Assembly (NCBI RefSeq): GCF_947507565.1
Contig: NC_089179.1
Coordinates: 496,001-560,000 of the forward strand
Origin: Oscarella lobularis
Taxonomy: Eukaryota > Porifera > Homoscleromorpha > Homosclerophorida > Oscarellidae
Length of the DNA stretch: 64,000 bases
Direction: 5' to 3'
In this document: piece by piece, positions 10,729 through 23,800 of the stretch
Layout of the letters: every line of letters starts with the position of its first letter
Position numbering within the stretch: the first letter of the stretch is position 1
Notes under the pieces: generated by a model
Databases searched by the model: none
Seen by the model: only the letters and a program-made list of their open reading frames with translations
What the model was told of the DNA's origin: nothing
Translations under genes and position numbers: made by a program

Positions 10729-11020
10729 GATTTTCCAAGTGCCTATTGAATAGTCAGGGAACTTTGGTCGTAGGTGAAGGTGCTTCGTAACGTAATTATC
10801 GTTATTATTATTATTAGCAAGAAAAATAGGCAGCAGATAGCCGGACAAAAACGTCCAAACCGCAGTTAAATCAAAAGATGTGTCCTTACGTACGTACGCG
10901 CTTGTCTTTTTTTACCCTATCTTATCTCTCGAGTGCAAACATCCTCCCCACTAATCATATACAGTAGACGAACCTGAAAACGTGAAGAAATTTGACCTTA
11001 ATATATTCTTTCTGCTCTCT
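10729..11020. other. Intergenic, AT-rich
   Basis: Nothing coding is seen here. An ATT/TTA run sits near 10795-10820, and the segment separates a plus-strand end from the convergent SH3 gene end. Confidence 0.4.
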
Positions 11021-13275
11021 CTACGGAGTCGAATAGGACCACGAATTGTCCTGCTCGCGCTGCACGTGAAGACGCTGCGACGCGACGGGCGTCGTCGTCG
11101 AAACAATAGGAATCGACGTCTGACTCGAATGAATGCCGAGACGACTGTGCGACAATCGAAGACGCGCTTCGATCTGCATTCGATTGTAGTCGAGTTTTCT
11201 CGACGTCGTCGAACAAGCGCCGGACGAATCGGCGCTAATAGTGCTGTGAGTGGGACTCGGATTGCTCGACGACGCCGCCGCGCTTCCGCTACCGTCGCGA
11301 TGTTCGTATAATTTCGCGTTGAGAGTTCCCGTCGCCGTCGTCGGACGTTTTCCGTCGGCGACGTTGAGAAGTTGATTGATGTTGTCGAAGGAGAAGTCGG
11401 ACGGACGAAGGGCGCTGCTTTCGAGAAGACGAGTCTCCAAGTGGCGTCGAGTCGCTCGATACGACGACGGGGGCGGAGCCGTTGCGACTGTGCTGAATGA
11501 ATGCGAGCGATTTAGATAGCCGCCGCTTTCTGCGAGACGCATTGAATGAAATTGCTGTTTCGGACGTCGCGCGCCGCCGCCGCTCGTCGGCGCCGGCGAT
11601 CCGTTTCGGCGCGCTCCCGATTCGGATATTGGCGCCAAGTTCGACGGCTGAAGTTTGGGCGGGAAACGACGAGTCGGCTGTTGCTGCTGCTGCTGCGGGC
11701 GATCGTCTGTCGGCTGCGGAGTGGGACTCTTGCCGCGAGCTCGCGTGTCTTCGACGGATCGCGAACGCTGGTGATAGTTCTGATGCGGGAGCTGTTTGTG
11801 GGGAAAGTGACGGCGGGATGGATCAACTGTCTGCAGCTTGGCCTTGACGTTTGTCAGAAGATTGCGCACGTCGTCATTGTCGCGATCGGCTGTGACGGGC
11901 CTGTCAATCTTCACTCTCGGCGGCGGAGGTGGCGGTCCTGTTGAAGGAAAGAAAAAGAATTAGATGTTAGCCACCTGGCGGCGAAAACAGATTGAAGCGC
12001 GTTGTTGTTGTGCTCGGGGAGAATTTCACGCTACGCTGTCTAAATTCAAGTATTTCCGTCTAGTTCGAACAATACCACGTGCGCGTGCGCCTAAACGTTT
12101 GAGCGGGGAGACCGACCAGACAATCTGGTTGGTGTAAAAGACGCCCGCGCGCGGGGGATACACCGCAAAAACCCCAAAGTAGGTCCCAGGTCCCCTCTAT
12201 TCCCGAACTTCGTACGTACCGCATGAGACGACATATGTAGCCGGAACGCAGCCTTCGTTTCCTGCTCCGTTGCGCACCCACACCCAATCGTGGTCTTGTT
12301 CGTCGACGACGACTAAACGATCGCCGCGCGAAATCGATAAATCGTCTCGTTCTTCGGCCCGGAAGTTATAAAGAGCTTCGACGCGATCGCCCTTCTCGAA
12401 TTTCTTCGGTTTGGGACCGGATTTGGCAGCGTTGGTGGCCGTCTGCTGCCGCAAACGCTTCTTTTCTTCGTCGAATTGTTCGATGACAGCCGGAGCCGCG
12501 TAGGCGCGACAATACCCGGCCGGAACGTAGCCCTCCGAGCCGAGTTTCTTCGAAACGTACAGCCATTCGCCCGTGCGATAGAGAACGCGAACGATATCGC
12601 CCTTTTTCACGGCCAATTCGCGACCTTCCGTGTCGGAAACGGGTGCGAAGTCGAGCAGGATTTCCGTCGTGAGCGGATCGTGATGAACGAAGTCGTCGAC
12701 GTTCTCCGCGTCCGAATCGTCGACGCCGATGTTCGCTTGGAGTAGACGACGTCGTGTACGCGGCGATTCCTCTAATTCTAAAAACGATGAAAGGGCGTGT
12801 GAGCGCGCGAACCCGAAAAAGAGGAGGGAACACTCTGTTATGCAAACATCGGCCTATTACTCGGGTGGTCTCTAAACATGGGAAAAAAAGCGCTCGGGTG
12901 TCGACTTCGAACGCTACTAGCGATCGAAAGCTGATAGAGAAAAAGAGGGGACCCGCCTTCGTTTTCGAAACTTCGATGTGACAGACGTCACGAGCGACGT
13001 TCGGAATAAACATGAGCCTACTCTTAGTATCCTTCGGGCAGGAAGCCTCGCTTTCAGCGCGGAAAGCGTCTAATCGTTCTTTCTCGAGGCTACTCTGTAC
13101 GTATTCCCGAGCCGGGGGGTAGATGAACTCCTCGCGCCCAACGTAAAGATCTCAGAGTCTCCCCCATTTTTTCGAAACGTCTCCTACGTCGTCACGTTAT
13201 CGCGATCGTACCTTTTCGATACTTCTCGTAGCTTTTCTTGGCTTTCCAGCCGCCGCACATGCCACCAAACATCAT
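11021..13275 (-). CDS. Adaptor with two SH3 domains (Dlish/NCK-like)
   Basis: Three exons (13275-13212, 12771-12220, 11937-11021) join in perfect phase to give 510 residues. The N-terminus is MMFGGMCGGWKAKKSYEKY. SH3-1 (~residues 60-115) shows the ALYDF-like block EILLDFAPVS, then GEWLYVS and GYVPAGY. SH3-2 (~150-205) shows VEALYNFRAEERDDLS, DWVWVRN and GCVPATYV. Exon 3 opens with PPPPPP and encodes a long disordered Ser/Pro/Gln-rich region with a Q run, suited to binding other SH3 domains. The N-terminal paired SH3 layout resembles Drosophila Dlish, a palmitoylated Fat/Dachs partner, but I cannot decide between that and other multi-SH3 adaptors. The role is membrane-proximal scaffolding by inference. 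Confidence 0.8.
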
Positions 13276-13951
13276 TTTCTTCGATTAGTCGCGATAAGAC
13301 ACACCGGCACTCTACTTCACGCCTCGGCGAACGAAGAACAACTGATGGAAGAACGGGACCGATCTACGTAATAAATGGGGTGGGCTGATACGGATAATCC
13401 AGTTAGAGGCGGCTCTGTGTCATCGAAACCACCCACCCGCAATTAGAGCCCCCCTTCGTCACGAGATGCTTGGTATATAGTATCTGTGAGGATTAGATTA
13501 TCGGACCTCTGTGTACGATCTCGCTCCCCCCCGGCGGCCTTATTGATATTTTGCTTACCAGACTCTTGTGAATTGGCCACGCGAAGTTCAGACAACTCTT
13601 CCCATGCAGTTCACTCCCCTCAGAGCTCAACCGCAGCGAGAATCACAACCGTACCTCTAAAAGACAGTAAGCAAGGGTCAGTTTCAATCCTAATTTAGTT
13701 CCGCCTCCGCACGTGCATCCACTACATTAGCTGGTCGAACCGTCGACGATTGGAAGGGGGCCATCGACCGCACTGAATAACGCTATCATCACTCTCCCCA
13801 CTTGACAGATAGGTCGAAGACACCACACGACCAGGAAGCAAACTTCTCTCATATGCATATCCCATTGTAGCACGGTGGCCCTTTGGGAAATGACATCATC
13901 ATCCGACCACATATTGTTCCCGTGCCGTTTTCGAATCCGCAAATGTCACCG
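13276..13951. other. Intergenic, no gene recognised
   Basis: These 676 bp lie between the start of the SH3 gene and the end of the next minus-strand gene. Several short open frames exist on both strands, but none shows domain signal or plausible splice pairing. The promoter of the SH3 gene is expected at the left end. Confidence 0.45.
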
Positions 13952-16900
13952 TTACAGCGCCGACGCTTCCCTCGCACTTCGCCGAGTTTTTGCTTCCGTT
14001 TCCACCGACGTGACGATTTCCTGCGTGGTCTTGCACAGCGTATGAATTTCGGCAGCCGCGGTGTGCGCGATCGGCTGCAGGGCGGCGCTCACTGCCTCCA
14101 GGGCCGAAACCATCTGAAAAACAATCCAACGTGTAAATAGAGACCACGACCACGACAAAAATTGTTTACAAACTTATTGGCCCGCTAAGTCAATGCAGAA
14201 CCCCCACAAGGCGCATGCACTTCTCCGTACCGGTCGTCAAGCATGTTACAAGGCTAAAAGGAGCTCTAAAATCGTTCCTGGCGCCACATTAGTCTCGCTA
14301 CAAGGAGACCGGTTCACCGGACGGAAGGACGGAGACGCGGAGTCTGCAGCCCGAAGACCGGGCTCCTAATCGTTCGTGGCATGCGCTTAGTCATTCTCTT
14401 TCGGTTCGTTTAGAATAGTTAGTCTCGTTAGGAACCCATCAGATCGCAAGGTCGGTCTAAATCTCGTTCGAAGGTGAGTACAAGGCGGGCTTCTCTACGT
14501 ACGCGTCTCAGCATGCCGATCGAGATAGGAAGTCGACTGGCACTCGAAGTGACGTCAAACCGGAGGAACAGACTTCCTCGTCGGCTGACGCAACGCGAGA
14601 GCAGTCGATATCGTCATGCAGAATCGAGCTAGAGTCAACAAAAAAACGTCTGCAGCTATACCAAGTACAGATGCTCCCGCTCTTTGCCAATAAACAAACA
14701 CAAACACAAACAAGCCACAACACTAACAGAATACGTACCTTTTCGTTAGCGGTGACGCTGATGGCACCGGTCTTGGGATCTTTCTGTATATAGGGTCGTA
14801 TTTGGTCTGAAAAAGAACCAACTTGAAATCGAAAGACAAAAGTGCTGCGTTCTGCTCTGCCCGTTTTCCTCTAATTATACGATTAACATGCCAGCATCTT
14901 TCTATTATTTAATTTGACGAACATTTCCATCTGTAATTAATTGCGCCCACTACTGACGTCGATTTTAGAGCCAGTGTGTACCTTCCAATCTCAGTCGTAG
15001 AATGTCATGGTTGCTGAAGGTCGGCGTGCCTGCCAAAACGCTGCTCAACTTCGTCCGGAAACCATCAATCATTCTCCCTAATACGACCGTATCCACAGGA
15101 CACTAAGAGTTATTGCAATTTCCTTCTCTCTCTCTCCACTAAATGTTTATTCATGAAACACCTGCTGTTTCGTTTCGTTTCTTTCTTGATTGAGCAGCCG
15201 TTGAATATCTTTATTCAAGACGTGCAAGTACTCAAGCTGGCCAGCAACACTATGAAACATTCTCCACGAATCAGCCACCTGGTCAAAATCGCTATGCTAA
15301 ATAAGAGAGACGAAAGCGTGGACCAACGCCAGCCAGGCAAGCGCTGCGATCTCAACCTCGCTAATCAATGCTCTGAGAAGAAGCCAACGATAAGTGGAAA
15401 CGAGGTCCATCCTGGCGACACATTCGCTCAGTTTCCACGCTATGTACGTCAGAGCGGACTGAGAGTTGACCTTGCTAAACGGATCGCCGGCATCTAAGCC
15501 GAGCGCGACGCTGTAGTGATTCACAGCCTACGAAAGAAACACTGCGACCAGAAATCAAATGGCAACTTTGACCAGACCCACCTTGTCTTGCAGAGAAAAG
15601 ACGTTCTGGTACAGAGACGCGGGATTGTCAGGAAAGAAGGGTATGTAACTGAAAGAAAAAGGATGTCGTCAATTTACAGGGTACATATGGTTGCGCTGAC
15701 TCGGAATCGACGTCTCCGGAGTCCGTTTCGCTGAGATAGTGAAGGCAAAACTGTTTCTGAACCGAAACGTATCTCCAATCCATCACGGTGTAACACTAAT
15801 AATAAATATTGCGTATTTGATAATTGCTTTTGAGAGATTCTACCTCTAAAACAATCGATTCTCTACGTCTGGCAACATCAGCTAGTTCGACTTTTAGATG
15901 TGGCTGCTTCGAGGGGTCCATTATTTCCTCGGGAGTCCACGTCACTTTGGGTTGATCAAGAACCAATCCTAGTACCAACATAGAAGAAGTACAGTACCTC
16001 TATGAATACTGCTGTGTACCCATTACGACGTTACGAGGTTTCTGAATGAACTCTCGAAGATGATTCAACACTAAAAACGGAAGATGAACCTGCTGCTTCT
16101 CAGGTATAGCACAATCGAACCAATCTCAGCAAAAATATCCAAAACGGACGTTTCTTTGTTACCAGGCCCTTGAATGTAGTAGTGCTCATTGAGTTCGATC
16201 TTGAGCAGATACGGCATGAGGCGCCCATAGAAAGGAGTGAATCCTGTCACAGTAAGATCCACAGTAATCTAAAAAAAATATTTCTTGAAAACACTCAAGT
16301 GCAATACATTACTTACTTTAAAACGATCGATTCGCCGCAGCGTCGTGCAGGCGAACTCCCTCGCCGCCACTTCGACGCTCTTGAATCGCTGCGAATCCAA
16401 AAACGCGACGGCACTCCGATGGCCTAGGAAACGACATAGCAACTATCTATCGAAGGGGCGTCTCCCTTTTCCCTCTCTTTCCAATGGGAGCGACCCGCTT
16501 CCACACAAACAGGACGTGCGTGGGCGAGACAAAATCATCATCTCGGTCGGTGGGCTGCGGTGAAAAGGAAGTGCGCGCCTCCGATCTGAGTCATGCGGGT
16601 ATTTTGAGCGAAGGCGCGGAAAGGGAGAACACAAGCACAAGACAAACATCCTCCTCTGACCGTAAGCGCTGCAATCGGACACCTGGTGAATATGGTATCC
16701 CTTCCCTTTAGCATCCTGACGTAGCAAAGGGCAACGCAACCGCGAAATCAGACGATGAATAGAATCCCCCCACAATTCCAATCTGCGGGGAATAAACGGA
16801 TCGGATAAACGGCATCGCCCGACGCGTTTATCTCCCCGCCTATAGTTACTGTAGCCTTGCCTGTGCATAGACGCTTGCAGTCGATTGACGAGTTTGGGGT

Positions 16901-19900
16901 AGAGGTTCGCCGGGAGATGACCTCTCGTTAGGAAATCCGTCAAGAAGTCTTGCAACGTCTCGTCCAATCTTGCATCGACGCAATACTATACGACGGCCGG
17001 ACGCCAAAGTATAGTAATAATAATATTGGCTTTTGCAATTCTTCGGCTGCACCTGCAGTAGAACGGATTCCGCTCCGATTGCGGCAGGAGATGTCGACGC
17101 TCTGATGGCCGTCTCAACGTCCAAATCTGCTCACCGCGTAAAGAGATAAAGATATCGAAAAAAAATAATACGTACGCATTTTCCTCGTGGCGAGAATGTC
17201 AACATCGCTGCCGTGATTGTAAACGGGCGCTTCGACCGTGGGAACGTCCAGTTGACGCTCTGTTTTCTGTCTTCGAAAAAATCCCTAAAAACGTCGTACG
17301 TGAAACGACGCCCACGCGTACTGGCGACCCCCTGCTACTGTACTTTTTTCTCCGCATCGACTTGAGGTGTCTCTTTGAGGGGTGTCGTCGCTCGGAGGGG
17401 TCTCAACGACGGATACTCCCTAATGACTTCGCGATGAATAGCCTAAGCGAAATTCATCCCCGTATAGTCTCGCTTGTTTGTCAGGGTCAGGCAACCCTAC
17501 TTCGAGTATGGTATAGTGTCCGGCGATATCGTCAAGCAGGGCCCACTGCAGCGTTTTTAGATATCGCGTCACGTACGACAGACAATTTGTGATCTTCGGA
17601 CGAATTTTTGTCGAAAGTGTGATAGGGGAAACAGAGATCAATATGTACCTCCTGGTGGTGATTAGCACCTGTTCTCAATTTGTTCATCAAAACGTTGTCT
17701 AGTGTCGTTTTTATTACGTCGTGCGCCACGACGTGACTGTCAAACGTGTACCACGATCGTCTAAATAGATATAGAAAAAACAGCGTCCCCTGTGAAGAGT
17801 TCAAACTAACTGATCGTTTTCGAGACCCACTATGGGCCATTTGCTGCTAACGGCGTGCTTCTTGTCCACAAAATGACTGCAAACAGGAAATCCTTAGTTA
17901 GTTCGTTAGCTTAGCGACGGAGTTTGCTCGCTTACAGGCCGGGATTAAGAAATTCTACTATCTGGTCTCGAAAATGAAAAAGGCTTTCCCACAGCCGACC
18001 CAGCACCTCGGGCTAAAGCGAACCGCAAAACAAACGACCGAATTTAGACGAAAACCGCAAATAATGAGACAGAAACTACAACTCCACAAACGACCACGAG
18101 AATAGTACGCCCCAAATTACCCCCCCATACCTTCGCAGCTTTGGCGAGAGCCCTTTCCAGTGCCGATCCGTATCTCAAAAGAGCGTCGAGTCGAGCGCAA
18201 TCGGTTCGACCGAGTCGACAGATTTCACCGAGAGTCGCTTGAACGTCACTGAATCGTTCTCTAGTACAAGCAACAATAATCCTCTCCCCCTTTGGAACAC
18301 CTTAGGACGTTCTCGTACCTGTCCATGCAAACCCACTGAAGAATGCAGTGCGCCACGTCAATGAACCCCAGAGGCATATCTTGCCGTGCCACCTGCCGCT
18401 TCCAGTCTTCCCTTGATCCAATAAAGGCGGTCGTTTTTATACGTGCGTCGGCGACGGGCTTTCATCGCGTTTACCTCAGCCATTCCGCTGCCCGCTCGGG
18501 GCTCAAGTGATCCGTTTTCTCGTCTCGATCGCCGGGCAGTCGTACGGGTCGAGCGCGACGAGTCGACGTCGCCGCCGTTCCGGCGACCGATCGTCGATTC
18601 GACACGGCTCGGGATTGGAGAACGTTTTGCGGCGACGTTTCGTCTCGTTGAACTGACGCCGGCATGAAGGCGGACAGATAGGCGAACGCTTCGTTCTTGC
18701 CGAAAAAAATTCCGCTGAGCAGGGCACTCATGGGAAGATCTGTGAAGCTGTAAAACCTAAGGAGAAATATAGTCGAACAATATGGAGGTACAAACTCTAT
18801 TAGACAACGTTCTCCTCTCCATTACCAATTATTCGAATCCTCGTCTGACGTGCGAGTGAAGGTGAACGTGTATTGTTTCGTGCCTGGATGATAGATTTCT
18901 GAATGTTTCAAATGCTTGAACATGCACTAGATAGACACTGACGTCTGAGGGAATTGTCAAAAAACGCATGCGATCTGACCTCTAGTATGGGATTCTGCTT
19001 TTTTGCGGTAATGTCTATGATAGCTCGAATTAGATCTTCGTTTTGGTGAACGATTGCGTTTGGTGACCAATTTGGTATCGAATGGCCAGGTAGGTGTAAT
19101 TCTAAGAAGAAAAGAAGTTCTTCTTATTTAAACTGTTTCCCTATTTCTCACCGACTGCGATGTGCTCTCTATCATGAACTAGTTTGACAAGATCGGCTAC
19201 AACACTACAAGCGAAGATGTGCATTGCCTAAAACAGATAGTCTCACGCAGAGAAACTTCCCAAACTCATCAACGCACTTTCTCTTGATTGGGTCCCCACA
19301 TCAAGTACTCCAACTTCACTTCAATTATAGAAGAATGAATGAGAAGGGACCCCGAAAATGCGCTCGGACCGCACAACATCGCTACGACGCGACACTGAAA
19401 CAGATTGCGTTTCTAATAATTCAGCATCTCAGATTTGTTCTATATTCTGACGTCGAATCCCGTTTGTCTCTGCGTCATTTCCTGGGCAGTTCGTTCCTCG
19501 TGTTGAACGAGTGTCTTGAATCGACGCACGTGGCGCGGATCGACGCACTGTAAAACGGTCTCCAAGCCCCACACGTCGTCGAAGCCCGTCGGACACGTCA
19601 ACCACGCGTCCGTGTCGACAACGGGCGCGTCTAGAGAGATACAGACATCGTGCTTATTTAGGTCATTAAATAAGCACAATGCCTGTTGGAGCTAAAGTCA
19701 TTTCAGAATTTGAGCGCAGTTATAAACCCAAAATAGACTGAAAGACTGAACTAGTTACAAAAATAGACGTCTGATGTAATAAGAGACTACTAAATTATCA
19801 GACGTCTATCGAAGCGTACAATGGGGAGGCCTTGTGTAGTGTCTAATAGGGGAGAAACAATCGCTGGCTCGTTTTCCTACTTGTTGCGTTTTTCACCACT

Positions 19901-20155
19901 TCATCGGATACGTTCCTGATAGAGTAGGTATAAATCTTATCGATGAGGTTTGGGATAGCCCTACTTCAGCTGAGATTGCGCTCGAAGGCGCTTGATTAGT
20001 TCCGGATATGGATTGTATGGCAGTTTTCGCTTGTTCAGAAGGAGATTTAGAATTTCTGGTACTACTCGTCGAATTTCGCTCCTCTCAAGATACTCTTTCA
20101 CGTCGGGTTTCAGCGGTAAGCCGTCAAAATTCATCGGAACAAAGCAGAAGTGCAT
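13952..20155 (-). CDS. Large unrecognised multi-exon protein with RIIa-like motif
   Basis: About 17 short exons chain in phase from 20155 (or an in-frame ATG at 20134) to a stop at 13952. Exon 1 (20155-19965) encodes YLERSEIRRVVPEIL, then LPYNPYPELIKRL. This is close to the RIIa/Dpy30-type docking pattern (amphipathic helix, NPY/NPx turn, second helix). Exon 2 is 19915-19881; exon 3 begins at 19630 (VVDTDAWLTCPTGFDDVWG). Later landmarks are SALLSGIFFGKNEAFAYLSA (18730), WESLFHFRDQIVEFL (~17970), LHW-less helical stretches, FTPFYGRLMPYLLKIEL (~16220), LDAGDPFSKVNSQSALTYIA (~15460), and a final exon with MVSALEAVSAALQP. A second NPY-like block lies near 16880. I do not recognise the family. The exons could belong to two adjacent genes. 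RIIa-like motifs often mark ciliary or PKA-anchoring proteins. Confidence 0.6.
14115..14738 (-). other. Unusually long intron of the unrecognised gene
   Basis: This is about 620 bp between a donor after SVTANEK (~14738) and the acceptor before MVSALEA (~14115), roughly ten times the local intron length. No coding segment stands out, though a hidden exon cannot be excluded. A CACAAACAAACAAA-type simple run sits near 14690-14715. Confidence 0.4.
19650..19677. repeat. Perfect 11-bp inverted repeat, 6-nt loop
   Basis: The arms GTGCTTATTTA (19650-19660) and TAAATAAGCAC (19667-19677) are exact reverse complements. They lie in the intron between exons 2 and 3 of the unrecognised gene, just upstream of the exon 3 acceptor at 19630 on the transcribed strand. 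Confidence 0.8.
19763..19809. repeat. Perfect 13-bp inverted repeat, 21-nt loop
   Basis: The arms ATAGACGTCTGAT (19763-19775) and ATCAGACGTCTAT (19797-19809) match exactly. They lie in the same ~250-bp intron as the hairpin at 19650. Each arm contains the palindrome AGACGTCT. Confidence 0.8.
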
Positions 20156-20180
20156 AGGTTAGCGTACGCTAGAGAAAAAC

Positions 20181-20782
20181 ATGACCACTTCTCAACAGTC
20201 GAATGCGGGAAATAAAGACGCTCCCGACCCGATAGCAGAGGCAAAAATGCTAATGCCTGTTCTAAAGCAGTCTCTCGTGGTGAGAAATGGCGTCGATGAG
20301 CAGTCAGAAACGAGAGAGACGCGATTTTAGGTTTTGATGCGATCTGCGTGCCAAACTTTGCTACACAGTCGCTTTCTTAGGAAGTAAGTAGACGGTTTAG
20401 AACTAAAAAAGCGCAAAACAGCACCTCTAGTCCCAACCAAAAAGGAGAAATTCCGGAAATTCCTCGAATAGATCAACACTTGGAAGAATTTTATGCTATC
20501 ATCGATCAAATTCAACAGTGCTTAGTAAGTCGACCAACATTGAGTTGACGTGTCAAGTAAGATGATTTCTTTCTGTAGTTGACTGCTTCGGATTCTCTTG
20601 CACTTGCCAGTGATAGTAGCGAAATCAATTCTCTGCGCGTTGACATTGGAACGGGGAATGATCCCAAAACTCAGTCTTATGGGGAATATCTAACCGAGGC
20701 TCAGAGTCAGGCCGAATATATAGAGAAACTGCACGAAGTTTTAGAAGAGTTTGTACAGTCCGTTACAGGCTATTGTACATAG
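20181..20782 (+). CDS. MED29: Mediator complex subunit 29 (Intersex homologue)
   Basis: Four exons (20181-20279, 20331-20383, 20422-20524, 20579-20782) join in phase to 152 residues. Exon 1 reads PIAEAKMLMPVLKQSL, matching the MED29 block with KMLIPQLKESL. Exon 2 continues VLMRSACQTL. Exon 3 has the family signature HLEEFYAIIDQIQQCL (compare LEEFYALCDQLELCL). Exon 4 ends with the amphipathic helix around EYIEKLHEVLEEF. Human MED29 is about 200 residues; this one lacks the Gln/Pro-rich N-terminus. It is a nuclear subunit of the Mediator tail/head junction linking activators to RNA polymerase II. Its ATG lies only 25 bp from the ATG of the divergent upstream gene, so the two must share a promoter. 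Confidence 0.92.
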
Positions 20783-20879
20783 AAGAGACGTACCGGTAGG
20801 GGGAAATAAACGTATGCATCTTTCAATGCAATGGCATCACGTGTGTTCAGTGTGCACCTCCCCCGTCGTTGTTTTAGAC

Positions 20880-23800
20880 ATGGCCGATCTAACGCCTGAA
20901 ACTCCTCTGCTTGCAGAGGCGAATGAACGGCTAGGTGCCCCTGTAGACGTGCTTTTTTGCCATTTTTAAATACTCTTGTGTGACCAAGTTGATGAAGATC
21001 TGCCGTATTCGAGAGTCTATCCGGCCGGTATTTCTCGCAGTGAGTACGTACGACGTCAGAGGTACGCCGGAGTACGATCCCGATCTAAAAATAATTTGTC
21101 AAATGAGTAAGAACGTTTTCGTGTACTCATCTTGGGTGGGTACTTGATTTGACGTTCGAACAGAGCCAAGGGAGATGCTCTTCCTCTATCGCTTGAAGCT
21201 GCGGAGTTTGACGTTTACTCTTCGGTTCTTCAACAGCAGGAAATTCTTGATAATATCAAAGCTGAACCGTGGGCTATGGCGAAAAAGATACAATGTTACC
21301 GGTGCAGAAAAACTGAAATGCGCGATAAACCAATTGATTTTGCCCAATTAGAAACGTAAAAGCCTCCATCGAAGAAAAGGAAGAAAGTCTCGCCATGCTA
21401 AAAAACATCAACTATCGGGGACTTCAGGCTGTTGGCGGAATGGCTCAGAAGGTAAAAGCTCTAAGCAAATCATGGAAACTCTGGGAGACTCCCATTCAAT
21501 TAGTAGAAGGTATAACTGCGAGTCATTTGTACGCCTTAGATCTGATTTCTTGTAGGATATTTCGGAACTGGTGTTGGGTCTTATTTCGTTTTTCTTCGTC
21601 GTCTTTTTATCCTCAACTTGCTATTGGCTCTGTTCCTATCAATACCATTTGTGATTGTACCGCAGGTAATAAACAAACACCAGATTAATTGTCATCTTCA
21701 CCCATTTTTAACCTGACAGCTTGCCTCTAAAGAAGGAACATCAGTTGACTCCAATTTTATTGTAAATCGAAGCAGATCTTAGACAATGCCTTATATATTT
21801 TTTTTACAAAAGGACGCTCTGGCCAACAGCTTTCTCTTCTACGGATACTACAGCGAAGGATCCATTGGATGGGGCTACAGCATGTCTGTAGCATTTCTTA
21901 TCACTAATGCCTTTGTCTTCGTCGTCAGTTTTGTGTACATCTTACGCAGGTAACAGCACGGCACTATGTTATAACATTGCTAACATACTCTTGATGATCA
22001 GAATGTGGATCGACTATCGCAGATCCAAATTATCTGGTCTCCGCAACGATTTTCCATTTTGCTGGAGAGTTTTTCTCGGTTGGGACTACGCTATCAGCAA
22101 GAAAAAGGGGGCGGGCTTCAAACATGCAGCCATCACCACCCAGTTAAAGGCAGGAAATTAGAGAAAAGACTTCTTGGCAGGGGCGTTAGACGTTTAACTA
22201 TAGGAGGAGGTTCAGGAACTAAAAGTGCAGAAAAAGCGCTATCTTCTTCACTAGTACGATTGGAGGAGCACATTGTTGCTGGCTCTTTCACGTCGTGTCT
22301 GTTTGTTGCAGTGGACAGACGATGTGGTTCAGAGTGATTGCAAACGCGATAGTCTTTTCTCTACTCGGCGGCAGCGCTTACCTCGTATATTTCTTCGTCC
22401 GTCGTAGCGAAGATCGTCAATCGTACAGCTCCAATCGATTCCTCGCGCTGATTGAAAGATTTGAGGCAAAAGGAAGAAAATTCAACCGTGTCTATAATTA
22501 CTTTGCCTTGCAGCTCTCCTTGGTGCTTTTAGGCCTGCGCATCGTCATCATTCCAATATTTGAAAAAGTGGTACTGATAGAACGGTGGCATCCGAGAACG
22601 GCATTCAAATGGACTCTAGTCAGGTATCAAAATTTCACTATTATACACTGCTGGCAATGTCACTATATTGTGTAGGACTACCACGTTCTACCTTGGCAAT
22701 GTTGTAGTACTGCTCCTCTCTCTTCTCGGTGAAGCAACAAATCCAAGCTGCGTAAGAAAACGCTCTGGTTTCTTATAAGGCGATTACAGCTGTCTTGTAG
22801 ACCAATTCTACAAACACGACCACGACTCCACTGCCGACAGCAACCCCTTTGCCTTACGTCTGCTGCTGGGAAACGTACGTCGGTGTTGAAATAGTCAAAA
22901 TTGTCATGATCGATTTTGGTGGCGAAATCGTTGCTATTCTTCTGGCCGACGTCTTACGAGCAATGTTCGTTCGGTATATGTGCGGAGAAAAGCTTGTAAG
23001 AAATACTGTAAACTTTTAAGCCTTAGTTAGAACACTCTTCCTTACAGATTGGATTTCACGAATTTTCGATTACGTCCAACATTCTTAGGCTCATCTACGG
23101 ACAGAGTTTGATCTGGTACAGTAGTGCACAAAACAGAAATTGACTACTAAATTTTACTTTCTCATTATTCAGGTTGGGCACACTCTTTTCTCCTGTTTTG
23201 CCTTCAATTCAGGTCGTTAAGCTTTTTCTCGTCTTCTACATGCGTCGAATCGTTGTCGTCTATACCAACGTGCCGCCCAAACGAATCTACCGTGCGTCAC
23301 GGTCGGGAAATTTTATCCAAGTTTTACTTCTGCTCGTCCTATTTGCTTCCTTGTTGCCCTTTGGCTACGTTATTGCAGCGTAAGTACTTGACACTTATAA
23401 ACAAATCATCTATTCTCCTCGACGTGTTTTAGATTGAAGCCCTCAACAGAATGCGGTCCGTTTAGGTAATTCTACATCATTAGTTAAAATCCACATTCTG
23501 TAAATGCTACTGACAGATCCAAAGCCTACATTCATCAAGTCATTTCTTCTGAACTGCCAACGTGGTTAAATGACACACTAAGAGTTATGGGAAATCCAGC
23601 ATTTACTGTTCCAGTCATCGTTTTTCTTCTGTATTCAAGCTAACGCATCTACTGTCGTCTATTAATCACGGTTTCCTATTTTAGGCTTATTATCTTCTAC
23701 TACGGTCTCCTATCTCGGTCTTATCGAGACGTCATCAAGGATCTTCGAGCCCAACTGCATTTCGTACAATACACTGACTTTTGAATGGCCATAAAACTAA

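Noticed and set aside
10998-11311. Arg-rich plus-strand frames opposite the SH3 gene
   Set aside because: They are antisense shadows of the Ser/Gln-rich exon; no splice sites or domains.
11497-11944. Plus-strand frames of 116 and 132 codons
   Set aside because: Antisense to the in-phase third exon of the SH3 adaptor.
13486-13698. 70-codon plus-strand frame in the intergenic gap
   Set aside because: Short, no motif, no promoter or splice support.
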